Origin: Castanea sativa
Taxonomy: Eukaryota; Streptophyta; Magnoliopsida; Fagales; Fagaceae
Reading direction: 5' to 3'
NCBI RefSeq assembly: GCF_040712315.1
Contig: NC_134013.1
Coordinates: 9,397,001-9,461,000, forward strand
Length of the DNA: 64,000 nucleotides
Both the position numbers and the translations under genes were made by a program. This document shows, one piece after another, positions 9,841-21,392 of the stretch; positions within the stretch are counted from its first letter, which is position 1; every line of letters begins with the position of its first letter. The notes under the pieces were generated by a model. It had not been told where the DNA came from. It ran no database searches and saw only the letters and a list, made by a program, of their open reading frames with translations.

Positions 9841-11569
9841 CAAGTTTTTGTAATTTACAATAACACAAAAAAGATGAGTTTAAAGATCAAATGGTAAATT
9901 ACATCCGATTGGCATGAAAATTGGCATGCATATTAAGAACATATAGAAAATGTGATCCAACGGATACATTTTCAAAATATGAATTCAACAATAAGTTATT
10001 GGTTGGTGTAACATTTTATAGAGTTACATTAACTGTAACTTGAACCCAACCCTATATTTCTTAATTCGATGTGAATTTTGACAAATCTACCGTTAGATTA
10101 CATTATCTTCATATATTTTTCATGCATAAAAAATTTCAAGGTGATTAAAAATTAATAGCCATGTCATCAATCAATTGTTTGAATTCAAGTTTTTGTAATT
10201 GAAAATAACGCATAAATGATGAGTTTAAAGATCAAATGGTAAATTACATCCGATTGGTATAACAATTGGCATGCATGTTAAGAACATATAGAAAATGTGA
10301 TCCAACGGTTGGATTTTCAAAATATGAATTCAACAATAAGTTATTGGTTGGTGTAACATATTTTAGAGTTACATCAAGCGTAACTTGAACCCAACCCTAT
10401 ATTTCGTAATTCAATATGATTTTTGACAAATCTACCGTTAGATTACATTATCTTCATATAGTTTTCATGCTTAAAAATTTCAAGGTGATGAAAGATTAAT
10501 AATCATGTCATCAATCAATATTTAAATTCAAGTTTTTGTAATTGAAAATAACGCATAAAGGATGAGTTTAAAGATCAAATGGTAAATTACATCCGATTGG
10601 TATAAAAATTGGCATGCATGTTAAGAACATATAGAAAATGTGATCCAATGGTTGGATTTTCAAAATATGAATTCAACAATAAGTTATTGGTTGGTGTAAC
10701 GGTTTTAGAGTTACATCAAGTGTAAATTGAACCCAACCCTATATTTCTTAATTCGATGTGAATTTTGACAAATCTACCATTAGATTATATTATCTTCATA
10801 TATTTTTCATGCTTACAAAATTTCAAGGTGATCAAAGATTAATAGTCATGTCATCAATCAATTGTTTAAATTTAAGTTTTTGTAATTGAAAATAACGCAT
10901 AAAGGATGAGTTTAAAGATCAAATGGTAAATTACATCCGATTGGCATGAAAATTGGCATGCATGTTAAGAACATATAGAAAATGTGATCTAACGGTTGGA
11001 TTTTCAAAATATGAATTCAACAATAAGTTATTGGTTGGTGTAACATATTTTAGAGTTACATCAAGCGTAACTTGAACCCAACCCTATATTTCGTAATTCG
11101 ATGTGATTTTTGACAAATTTACCGTTAGATTACATTATCTTCATATAGTTTTCATGCTTAAAAAATTTAAAGGTGATCAAAGATTAATAGTCATGTCATC
11201 AATCAATGTTTAAATTCAAGTTTTTGTAATTGAAAATAACGCATAAATGATGAGTTTAAAGATCAAATGGTAAATTATATCCGATTGACATGAAAATTGG
11301 CATGCATGTTAAAGACATATAGAAAATGTGATCCAACGGTTGGATTTTCAAAATATGAATTCAAAAATAACTTATTGGTTGGTGTAACGTTTTTAAAGTT
11401 ACATCGTTGTAACTTAAACCCAACCCTATATTTCTTAATTCAATGTGAATTTTGACAAATCGACCGTTAGATTACATTATCTTCATATATTTTTCATGCT
11501 TAAAAAATTTCAAGGTGATCAAAGATTAATAGCCATGTCATCAATCAATTGTTTAAATTCAAGTTTTTG
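9841..11569 (+). repeat. Five tandem copies of a 344-bp unit inside the CACTA element
   Basis: The phrase (C/T)AAGTTTTTGTA recurs at 9841, 10186, 10529, 10873, 11217 and 11560, giving periods of 345, 343, 344, 344 and 343 bp. There are five full units and a short partial one. Each unit contains GATGAGTTTAAAGATCAAAT, GAACATATAGAAAATGTGAT and GTTATTGGTTGGTGTAAC. The copies differ by scattered substitutions and have no long ORF. Confidence 0.92.
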
Positions 11570-12113
11570 TAGTGAAACCTAAAGTGAGTCATTTTTTTTT
11601 CTTTTTCTTTTTTCTTTGTATTGAAACCTGAAGTGAGATATTTATATATATATAAATCTAAAGTAAAATGTTACTTTGTTTTAAAAAATAGGGTAAAAGA
11701 TTACTTTGTTTTTATTATCAATTTTATTTTATTTAAAATAATTTTTTTATTTTCATTAATTTACACATGATTCTTAATTAATCAAAAAATATTAAATATT
11801 ACTATCTATATTAAATGTAAATATAAATATTACTATTTATAAGATATTTATGTATTAAATATTAAATATTACTATTTATAAGATATTCATGTATTAAATA
11901 TTAAATATTACTATTTATAAGATATTTATGTATAAAATATTTATTTATAAAACTTAAATATTACTACCGTTAAATATTATTTATTTATAAAATGATTACA
12001 ATGGCTTTTGTTTGTTTTATAAACTGTTTTAATTTTTTGGATAAGACTAATGTAATTAAAAGGTGGATTGTCGTGAAATTTTTGAAGTTTAATTTTCAGT
12101 TATTTCATTAGTT

Positions 12114-12116
<3 letters not shown>

Positions 12117-12170
<54 letters not shown>

Positions 12171-12185
12171 TATATATATATATAT
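12117..12185. repeat. (TA)n microsatellite
   Basis: Long imperfect TA run broken once by AATAAA. Confidence 0.9.
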
Positions 12186-12218
12186 CATATATGTGAATGA
12201 GAGCCATGGTAGAGTCTG

Positions 12219-12271
12219 TAGCTTAGTGGTATGGTGTGAGTGCAACAGCTAAGTGCTCTATCGTTCGAGCC
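12219..12271 (+). other. Candidate tRNA-derived Pol III box pair (SINE-like)
   Basis: TAGCTTAGTGG (12219-12229) matches an A box and GTTCGAGCC (12263-12271) matches a B box, at tRNA-like spacing. I could not fold a full cloverleaf, so this is at best a tRNA-derived SINE head or a degenerate tRNA. Confidence 0.35.
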
Positions 12272-12409
12272 TTCGCGTAAGCGTATTTGAGTTTTTTAAT
12301 TTTTTAAAACCATTAAAACCCTAGCATTTATAACCCTAGCATATTTATAACTTCTGATTTCACTCCAGCCGCCCCTCTCACCCTTTTTTTTTTTTCCTCT
12401 CTCTCTCTT

Positions 12410-12607
12410 TTGGTTGCTGCGCTGTGCTGTTTGGATCTGAGCTTTGGACACGAATCCCATGCTCACCACTGCGATCATGGCCACCATCACGACCACCACC
12501 TCCATCATCATCATCATGAAGAGGAGCGTTTGGCGTCTAAGATGCTTCCGGAGGAGTTGGCTGAGGAGGAGGATATGAGATTGTATGTCTTATCAAGGAG
12601 ATCCGTG
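12410..12607 (+). pseudogene. Captured exon: His-rich N-terminus resembling IAR1/KE4-type ZIP transporter
   Basis: This open reading frame lies inside the CACTA transposon. It has a hydrophobic start, a His/Asp cluster (SHAHHCDHGHHHDHHLHHHH) and then EEERLASKMLPEELAEEEDM. The His-rich stretch followed by LPEELAEEED resembles the N-terminal region of plant IAR1-like members of the ZIP/KE4 metal-transporter family. The match ends after RLY, and none of the expected membrane segments follow. A polypyrimidine 5' tract precedes it, as in a host 5' UTR. I read it as a transposon-captured gene fragment. The family assignment is from memory and needs a search. Confidence 0.5.
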
Positions 12608-12661
12608 GTAATAAATTTTTTTCATTTCTCTTTGAAATCTCATCTCTTCAGCGTTTTCTAA

Positions 12662-15600
12662 TGATCTTCTATGTGAATTTGAGCTTGGAATTTGAATGTG
12701 TTTCTGATTCTTTTGATTTGATTGTAGTATTTCTTACATAAACTTTGGTTTCTGAAAGTTTGATCTATTGAAAGAGATGAAAAAATAAAGTAGAGTGGAC
12801 TTGGATTTTTTTCTAGTTTTAAGAAATGACGTTTTAGGTCTCAATATTTTGATTTTGTTTAAGAAATCGTTTGGTTGCTTGAGAAAATAATCACCAAAAA
12901 AAGTAAATTATTTGTTTAATGTTAGTGAATGAAAATAATAAAGTTCAATCCGATTAGATGAGATCCGTATTGAATTCTATCCATATTGTTAGTGAGCAAC
13001 AAAGGTTGTGTATGCTTTTTGTGAATGCCTGAGATAATTAAAAGAAAAATACTTTCAACTCAATCTTTGAATTTGTTAAATTATTAAAAGTATGGATTCT
13101 GGGGGAAAAAAAGTTATTAAATGTATGCAACTTTCTGTCTCTTTTTCCACTACCAGTCAGTAGTGCTAACAAGCTATAAAATGGAAAACACAAATTCCAC
13201 CTGGTTAGTTGGTCTACACTCTACAGTGAGTAAGCCAACACAAGAAGGGGCTTAGGTATCAGAAAGTATGCTGTGTTTTAATGGTGCTCTGCTGCACAAA
13301 TGGCTATGGAGGTATGGTATGTTATTCAAAGTAGTGAAAATTCTTGAATCACACGTAGGAAAGGAAAGAGATAGTACATGAGTTTATACGTGAAAAAAAT
13401 TAGCAAACAAATTAATAATTACCCTATGGAAGACAAAATTTTGGTAGAAGGGTTTAATAATGAGCAAACAAATTAATACTACTGGCGCCAAGCTGTAAAT
13501 TCAACCCTTTTTCATGTAGTAGATTTTGGTAGTGTTTGCCACACCCACGTCGTTCGTTCTGTTCCATACGTGTGAAGTTGAATTGATTGCTTTGAAATCT
13601 ATTTTCTGAACTATAAAAGCTTTCAGTTTGGTCTAGAGAATCCATGCAAATTCATCATTGGTTAATTTGGATAGAAGTATTTAAGAGAAAAGATTTGGAT
13701 TTATTTTTTTTTAGTTTAATTGGCTTGATTAAATTATGAGTTTTTTTTTTTTTTTCCTATTGATTAAATTTATGGATGATCATAGTAGCAATTATTGATT
13801 TCATATCAAACAATTTACCCCTGCCCTTCGATCTGACTTTTTGTTTGTTCATGCTGTTTTGTTTGTGTTTTATTAGTTTTGAAATGGTATAAAACCAAAC
13901 GGTAGACCCTTTTGTTAAAACAGTATTTTAACCATGTGTTTTAATTGTTTTGTGGGTATTTTTGTTGGATTTTTTTTATAAGATATTTTGGTTGGATTGT
14001 TTTAAAGGTTTGGCGGTTAGATTTTGGTTTGCATTTGGGTTAGACTTGGTTTTATTTTGTATTGACGCAATAATAAAAGAAAATTCAAAATTCGATTTTT
14101 TTTTCTTGATGAATGGCTTTGTTTATCTGTTAAAGCATAGTGGGTCACCACACTTACAATTCCATTGTTAGGGACAGCTAAGTGGTTCAGCAGTACCTGG
14201 TGGTTAGTCAGCTAACTTTTTTTTTGACCTGTCTATATTTGATAGATGATGGTAACTTGGCAAAGAAGTGGTCTACTAAAGAACATCTCTACCCAATCTG
14301 CAAGCTTGATCAGTCTAAAGTAAGTATTGATAGTGTATTATTATGAGAAAGGGACTACTTTTTATTGTTTGAAATTTCCCCTTCTCTATAATTTTTCTCC
14401 TGTGGTTTTTTAGCTCACTTTAAAAGAAAAAAACTATGACAAGGTTTTAGTGGTTATAAGTAATGAAGATTCAAGTGATTGGATGAACTGATCTAAAAAG
14501 TGATTTGGGTTTAGAAGGATTGGATCTTGAGGGCAAATAGTAGTTGGAATCAGATCTTTAAGTTGCGGGACTAAATCAAATGGTTGTTGTTTGATGGTTA
14601 TTTGGAGTGTGGTTTAATTATATTTTGGAGGGTTTAATTTTAGAGATTATATAAGTTTACCACAATATTTATGTTTATTGTGCGTGAGTTCATATTAGTA
14701 GGCTTCTAAAATTTTGCTCAAGTTTTATTGACAAAAAACAGTTCTGAATTCAAAGTTATTGTTATGATCTATGTAACGTATCAAAACTATTTATTGTCAT
14801 ATGCATATTTTGTGGTCTTTGACGAACTTGAATTGGGTTAGTGATGTGGAATTAAGTTAATTAAGACCATTTGGTGTCAAAGCATATGAGAAAGTGGATT
14901 ATTGATATATGGATGCATTTACAATTTCTTATAGCATTATTCTTGAGAAATCAAAAGGCATATATTACACCTTTATGCAAAGCTTTTTTGTGCAATTGGC
15001 CTTCATTGTTGATACATAGTTAATTTTTTTTTTAATTTAAACAAAGTGTGCTAATATCTGCTTTTTTTTAACTTATAAATAACAAAACAACACATAAAAA
15101 CATAACTCATAATCCTTGACGAATATTATAAAGCTTTTTTCATGATTTCTCTGTTCTGTGAAGGGTAACTGGAACTCTCTCATATTTCATCTTAATCTCT
15201 TAAGGGGTATATAGGATGCCAATACAATGAATTAATTGCTTTTTGATTTTTTTTACTGAAAAATCTGCATTTTTAAGTCCTTGGTTTACCTTGAAATTGT
15301 TATATATGCATTCTGAATTGGTATTTAATTTGTGTTTGTGCTCTTTCTTTGGCTAGGTTGGATTACACAAAATTTATTCAGTTACAGACTTAGAATATAT
15401 GTTAGATAATTTTAAGTCAATGGAGACAAAGATATAGTTCACAATCCTATGCCTTGTTCATGTACAGTGCGTAAATCAATTTCATTTTATAAATCATGTG
15501 ACTTTGAATGTGTCTTTCATGCTTGTAAAGAATGTGTCTCCTTAAAATTATATCTCAATGTTTGTGTGTTTTTTTCTTGAAGAATTCATTATGTTCTAAT

Positions 15601-16190
15601 ACAATTATTTGAGATTTGGCTGTTTTAAGATTGGCTGTGTTATTTGAGATTTTTAAACACATTGTGGGATTGAAGTTTTATGTATGGGATGATAGTGTGC
15701 AGCTTTTATGTTTATAAGGGAAAGAAATGAGTGTTGTGTTTCTACTTGAATACGGGATGCTGGATCATGCAACTTATATATATGCATGTAAGCATTTGTG
15801 TACCAAAAAATTAAATTAAAAATAAAGGAAATTATAGTTAATAAATTATTTTGTTAATCTTATTTCAGGTCTGGTAATGTCATTGATTGGATCTTTGCTC
15901 ACAATGCTTGTAGTAAGTTTTTTTCTGCAAACTCATGTGTCTGCACCTTCTAGTGGTAGTTATGTTGCATTTGGTTCAAGGATATATAATTCTGAAGCTT
16001 GTCTATTTTATTATATTAACACTTATTTCTATGACAAACATTGATACTTCCTTGTGCTTCTATGTCAATATAATGTTTGTTTGGAGGCATTTGTGGTATT
16101 GTTTTAGTAGAACTAAAATTATTACCAGTTGTTTGTAACATTATTACAGGTTGTTTGTAATTGGATTGGTTTTTTTATTTTTATTTTTTT
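12662..16190. other. Interior of the CACTA element, no transposase
   Basis: Apart from the candidate exon at 14246-14319 and a splice-like stretch near 15869-15913, this is AT-rich and intron-like. A 67-codon ORF at 15935-16138 has no recognisable domain. Confidence 0.5.
14246..14319 (+). other. Candidate captured exon, function unknown
   Basis: A short stretch opens for 25 codons (DDGNLAKKWSTKEHLYPICK, then LDQSK). It is preceded by TTTGATAG and followed by a good GTAAGT donor, all inside the CACTA element. It looks like an internal exon carried with an intron. The source protein was not recognised. Confidence 0.35.
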
Positions 16191-16204
16191 TAATTTTAAA
16201 TTTA

Positions 16205-16580
16205 ACCTATAGCGGCGGGTAAAAAGCGCCGCTAAAGGTCTAAAATTATGCTATAATTGAAGCCCTATAGCGGCGGGCTATCCTGCCGCTAAAGATTGTC
16301 ACCTATAGCGGCATGCATATCCCGCCGCTAAAAGGTCAGTAGACCTAAATGTAACCACATATAGCGGCGGTTTTCTGCCCGCCGCAATAGACCAAAACTG
16401 CCGCTAAAAGGCGTATCTACAGCGGCGGGTTTTTGTACCGCCGCAATAGAGATATTGCGTCGCGACAAGGCTGGCGGGTAGAACCGCCGCAATAGCCCCC
16501 GCCGCAATAGGTGAAATGTACCTATAGCGGCGGTTTTTGGGGCTTTAGCGGCGGTTTTGGCCCGCCGCAATAGGTCAGTT
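16205..16580. repeat. Right subterminal repeat zone of the CACTA element
   Basis: Repeated TATAGCGGCGGG, CCGCCGCTAAAG and CCGCCGCAATAG motifs in both orientations mirror the left zone. Confidence 0.8.
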
Positions 16581-16591
16581 TTTTTGTAGTG

Positions 16592-16825
16592 TAAAGTGAT
16601 TAAAAATATAGTAAAATTGGCTCAATTTGGGATTGCATGGTCTTCTCTTATGGAGTGGACCTTAGTGTACTCCCTTATCCTTGGATTTTAATCAACAAAA
16701 TCCAAACTTACATGTTGAAATCCTACTATCTAAACGCCCGCACAAACGTATATACAATAATACAGTACAAAACGACCCTGTAAAGAGAGGGGGTGTGGGG
16801 GTTTAGGCAATCACGTGTGTGCTAA
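16592..16825 (+). repeat. Second half of the interrupted tandem duplicate
   Basis: Matches 9114-9345, including GATTGCATGGTCTTC, ATTTTAATCAACAAAATCCA and GGCAATCACGTGTGT. It continues the unit begun at 9342-9433 on the other side of the CACTA element. Confidence 0.8.
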
Positions 16826-17805
16826 ATAGGATCAAACATTCTGGATGTGAGGATCCACTTCTAGAAGGAAACAAAAACAACTATAATGATTTTTTTTTTT
16901 TTTTTTTGCTAAATATTTTGAAGAATGAGAAGTAAATAATATATTGTGTAATTCTTTTGAAACCAAATATTACGTAATTGAACATTCTGTCTATACTCTT
17001 ATACATATATATATAATTTTTTGAAAATCTTCAATAGCCCTTTTTTAATTTAAAAAAAGCCAAATACATTCTAGTGGACCACTTATGATTGTCGGCTCAT
17101 TCATTGGCGATACTTTAAATAACATAATAAATACTTTTTTAAATACTTTTTTTGTGATTGATGTCAATTTATAAAGTTTATGTCATATAAATCTATAGTT
17201 TCGCTAACATCATTTTATGTCACATAAAAAAAAGGCAAGTCTTAAAATATGTGATTGTGCCAAGTGGCTTTACACTTTTTGTGCTAAGTTGTTAACTTTA
17301 ATTAAAGATTTTGGTAAATTATATAATTCCCCGATAATTCAGGTACTTTTAAATTAAATTCTAAATTTTAAAAAGTTTTAATTAAATAATTTGTTTTCTC
17401 AATTCTCACTTAATTTCAATGAATCACTACTCACTAGGACTAAAACTTATCATACACAGTAAATATTTTTAAAATTGTCGGACATTTGATACACTATCAG
17501 ACTTTTAGTTATTGTCACTAAAATGTTTATAGTAAAACTGATTTTTTTTAATCATTATTGTAAAACTAATTTTATTATTCATTTCAAATACATTGTTTTT
17601 ATTTTTTATTATACCTATATGAACTGTGTGATCGTGAATCTCGTGATGTAGCTTATAAAGTAAATTGTATACTTTTATATTTTACTATCTATTTTATTAA
17701 TCATTTTTAATTTTTAAATTTTTTTTTTTTGCCGATTTACATTATAGGCACATGTTACGTATTTGCAGGAAAATGACAAAGCGGTAAGCCTCACGCTGTC
17801 ACTAC
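16826..17805. other. AT-rich spacer, no gene seen
   Basis: No coding sequence or bounded element recognised. Confidence 0.55.
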
Positions 17806-18887
17806 CAACATGTTGGGCCCAATAATATTATCACAAGTATTAGCAATTTAAAATAACAATCACACACGTGAACACAAAATTTACGTTAAAAACTCTTTCT
17901 CTTAAAAGAAAAAATTCACGGGACAAACTCCAAATAATTTCACTATTATCAAATCAATTACAATAATTCTTATGTATATCTCATGGTTAAAGAAAAATTT
18001 CTTTTTTTTTCCTTTGCTCACACACACAAACACTAATTATCTTTCTCAAAGACAACAACATTTTGCTCTCTCTTCCTTGGCTATCTTCTCGAAGACTGCA
18101 ACTCTTTACTCTCTCTTCCTTGACTATCTTCTTAAAAGCGGCAATACCTTACTCTCTCATTCCTCTTGCTTTCCTCCCAAGCGAAAATCCATTTTCTCTC
18201 TCTTGCTTTCACGCTCTATTTTCCCTCTCCTCACAGGGAAGACCCTTGGACCAAAGCCAAAGCCATCAAATTCTTTGTAGTATTGTCCATTTATAAGACT
18301 TTTTTGTTGTTCCCTCTTGGACTAGGAATATATTACCTCTTTAATAAGAGTCTATTCCAAGAGAGTTAATACCGTACAGGAAACCGTTTCAGTTTGATTA
18401 GGAGAACGAAGTATTTCGGTACCGGTTAATACCGGTGTACCCTTTTGAGTTTATTGCTAAGTATTAAATATACATATTAGTTGTATATCCATTAATCAAA
18501 CCCTATATAATTTGTTTCCAATATTTAAAATTATCAACTCATATCTTATTTAATAATTTAAACTCTGGCTAAAATGTTAATTCATTATACTAATAATATA
18601 AAATATATAGTATCCTCAGAAAAAAAAAATATAATATCTAATATTTATAATAGAATTGATATTGATGCAAAAAAAAGAAAAAAAAAAGAATTGATATCTA
18701 TTAAATAATACTAATACTAAAATAGGGTACTAGTAAATAGTCCTAGTCATTTTAGTGCACACAAAACGAATAAGTATGAAATAGTGATAATATTATATTA
18801 AGAAAAAAGGTACAGTACTTTGAATTTTGTCAGTGACTTGTCACTACTTGTCAAGCACACAAAACAACAAAAAGTTAAAAGATTAAA

Positions 18888-20114
18888 GGCAAAAATGCAA
18901 AATTCACCCTCTAAATTTCATCACTTTTCATTTCAGTCATTTAAGTTTAAGTTTTATCATTTTAGTCCTCTAAGTTTCATTTATTCTTAATCAAGTCATC
19001 TCTTAACAATCTGTTAAATGTTGCCGTTATCTACCTATTTTGTCATTTTAAAAAAAATTTAATTTATTATTATAAGAAAACGTTAATTTTTAAAATAAAA
19101 AAAACCAGAAATTATACTAAGAAACGACGAACATCATTGAAGAACAAAATTGAACCCCTACCCCATACCCCAGCCTAATACCAAGAGATTGAGAAAGAGA
19201 ACGGGAGATACCACAAAATCAAATGACAGTAAACTCTACTACACACAATCAAACTAGCAAAGGAATTTATTACATCTTCTTCTCAAAAATAGAACTGGCA
19301 AATGCATCTATGATCTAACGACAAATTCCCCAAAACCCAATCTAGAAATTCAAAAAGAAAAGAAAAGAAACAGAGAAACAATGCAAAACCAATCGTCACC
19401 TTCATCGTCACCATTACCATCACCCTCACCCTCACCTTCACCACCAACACAACACCCCTTCTTCACCACCATTCCAATTCCCAGTCCCAAAGATCACAAA
19501 ACCACACTCTACATCATCCTAGCCACTTCTCCCTTCTCTCTCCTCTTCTTCCTCTCTTCCTCTTCCACCTCCACCTCCACCTCCACCTCCACCTCCCAAA
19601 TCCGACCCGATCCATATCTCTTCCCTGACCCACCAAACCTCCTCCGACCCTTCCCCTCCCTCCATCGCCTACCTCATCTCTGGATCCGCCGACGACTCAC
19701 GTTGGATCCTCCGTCTTCTCTTAGCTACCTACCACCCCAAAAACCAGTACCTCCTACACCTTGACCTCACTGCTCCACAATCTGAGTGTGATGGTCCCCC
19801 GTTCTCTTTCTCAATCTCTCAATATTGGGCTGGGGTATGGGGTAGGGATTCAATTTTTTTCTTCAATGATGTTTGTCGTTTCTTAGTATAATTTATGGGT
19901 TTTTTTTTTTTGAAATTAATGTTTTCTTGAAATAATAAATTAATTTTTTTTTAAAATGACAAAATAGGTAGATAACAGCAACATTTAACAAATTTTTAAG
20001 AGAGGACTTGATTGAGAATAAATGAAACTTAGAAGACTGAAATGACAAAACTCAAACTTAAAGGATTGAAATGAAAAGTGATGAAACTTAGAGGGTGGGT
20101 TTTGTATTTTTGCC
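18888..20114. mobile_element. Pack-MULE carrying a GT14 gene fragment
   Basis: The 1227-bp element starts GGCAAAAATGCAAAATTCAC and ends TTTTGTATTTTTGCC. It has a perfect 9-bp target duplication AAGATTAAA (18879-18887 and 20115-20123). Inverted arms extend about 320 bp on each side, to about 19208 and from about 19797. They include blocks such as CTACCCCATACCCCAGCC. The centre carries a host gene fragment and no transposase. Long TIRs, a 9-bp TSD and a captured gene are the Pack-MULE hallmarks. Confidence 0.88.
19381..19790 (+). pseudogene. Captured N-terminal fragment of a GT14 (GlcAT14-like) glycosyltransferase
   Basis: The ATG at 19381 opens a 127-codon frame. It has a Ser/Pro-rich N-terminus, a hydrophobic segment (LYIILATSPFSLLFFL, likely signal anchor), a (ST)n run and PDPPNLLRP. 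In a different frame the sequence from about 19657 reads IAYLISGSADDSRWILRLLL, then ATYHPKNQYLLHLDL and TAPQSE. This resembles the start of the catalytic domain in plant GT14 beta-glucuronosyltransferases, which act on arabinogalactan proteins in the Golgi. So one frameshift separates the anchor from the domain start, and the rest of the enzyme is absent. It sits between the MULE arms. The family call rests on remembered motifs. Confidence 0.7.
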
Positions 20115-20464
20115 AAGATTAAAATAAAGAAACATGAAAGGCAAATGGATTGCTATAGTTAATGCTGCAGTGACCCAAGCAAGAGCAAGTTAGTTATTCA
20201 GAAAGGAGAGAGATTATAAATATCAGATCTCTTTTTTTTTTCTTTTTTCTTTTATTGCTATTTCGGTTCGGTATGAAGTTTTTGGCTGGAATCCGATTTT
20301 TTTCCTGGTATGGCCGGAACAACACGGTATAGTCTAGTATTCAAACTACCATCTCATACACCAGTGCAAAATATTCCGGCCATACCGGCTGGTACGATAC
20401 GAGAGACTAGGAATACATTACCTCTTTAACAATCTTTAACAAGGAATACATTACCTTTTTAACA

Positions 20465-21260
20465 GGGATGGAACTAGGATTTAAACTTAGGGGGGGGGGC
20501 AAAGTTCTTTATTCAAGAATTTTAAAAAGTTAGAATATTAATACTAAAGGTTGACAATGATGAATTATTAGCATTAATTTTTTTGTTTTTTTTTAAATCA
20601 ATAATAGATATTGTAATCAAGAATAAATTAATGCTAATAATGCATCATTAAAGTAAATTTTTAAAAAACATCAACTGATCCAAGTGAGCAGTAGATCTTT
20701 AAAAAAATAAATTTTTTTCATGGATTGAGTTAAAGACACCAACTGATCCAAGTCATTGTTGACACTAATTGGTGTGTGGATGGGGTGATTAGCAGCATAA
20801 GAGTTGTCTCTGTGGCTATGGGGTGAAGATACTTGAGAGGGACAAAAAGCTCTCAAATGAGAGGTAGAAATTGGGTAGAGGTTATTGGGTTTTTGTTATT
20901 TGTTTTGCTAGGATTTATAATTGATTTGTTTTTTTTTTTTTAACTTAGACCGTGTCTAAAGAATTTTTTTTATTATCTGAATATGTGAATTGTTTTGTAG
21001 ATTTTCCTTGTTGTCCGGATTTGTAAATTTTCTAAATGTTTATTTAAATTTTTTTCTTGATATTCTTGGGACAACTAGAGAATGGATGATTTGATAATGT
21101 TTTTCATTTTTGTTTAATGACCAGCTTGTAAACTGTTTGGGAGAGGGGGGCCAAGTATATTAATTTTAGAGCCAAAAGTATATTTTTTATACCAATATAT
21201 ATACTAAGAATTTTTTTTTCAAAGGTTGGCCCCCCTCAGCCCCAAGGTAGTTCCGTAGTC
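20465..21260. mobile_element. Possible hAT-like element (G-rich/C-rich ends)
   Basis: The left end GGGATGGAACTAGG with a GGGGGGGGG run is mirrored by CCCCCCTCAGCCCC and GGTAGTTCCGT at the right. Target duplication is not clear and no transposase is present. Confidence 0.4.
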
Positions 21261-21392
21261 TTAAACAAGGAAACCTAACTTTCCAAGTCACAATTGAAAT
21301 TTGAGACAATTTTCCAACACAACATGTTAGGTAATCACATGTGGAAAGTTGGAACTGAATAAAAGGTGTTAACTACTATATATTTCTATTAT

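Larger units (their letters stand above)
9434..16591. mobile_element. Non-autonomous CACTA (En/Spm-type) transposon, 7158 bp
   Basis: The left end is CACTACAAGAAAA and the right end TTTTTTTGTAGTG, the diagnostic CACTA termini. A 3-bp TAA duplication lies at 9431-9433 and 16592-16594. The uninterrupted paralogous unit at about 9108-9120 reads CATTAAAGTAGTTAAAAATA, which shows the empty site. Subterminal zones at both ends are packed with GCGGCGGG/CCCGCCGC repeats. The interior holds a 344-bp tandem array, (TA)n, a tRNA-like box pair and a His-rich exon fragment. No TNP2- or TNPA-like protein is encoded, so it must depend on transposase from elsewhere. Confidence 0.9.
17811..21319. mobile_element. 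Copia-like LTR (apparently solo) with nested insertions
   Basis: Starts TGTTGGGCCC and ends TTTTCCAACA, the common TGTTGG...CCAACA copia termini. It is flanked by the 5-bp direct repeat CAACA (17806-17810 and 21320-21324). The left part contains a tract (TTACGTTAAAAACTC to AAAATTCACGGGACAAAC) typical of plant copia LTRs. Nested inside are a Pack-MULE (18888-20114), a sequence with GGTACCGG-type ends (about 18410-20400), and a possible hAT-like element (about 20465-21260). A block near 18317-18345 (GACTAGGAATATATTACCTC) recurs at about 20407-20435. No internal domain or second LTR is seen, so a solo LTR is the simplest reading. Confidence 0.55.

Noticed and set aside
12219..12271. A functional tRNA gene
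   Set aside because: A and B boxes match, but no acceptor stem or anticodon arm could be made to pair.
15869..15913. Hydrophobic stretch GLVMSLIGSLLTMLV as another captured ZIP-transporter exon
   Set aside because: It has splice-like edges, but the similarity to ZIP membrane segments is too weak to claim.
19381..19764. The 127-aa ORF as a real small gene
   Set aside because: It is enclosed by MULE inverted arms and the GT14-like part is in a different frame, so it is a captured, frameshifted fragment.
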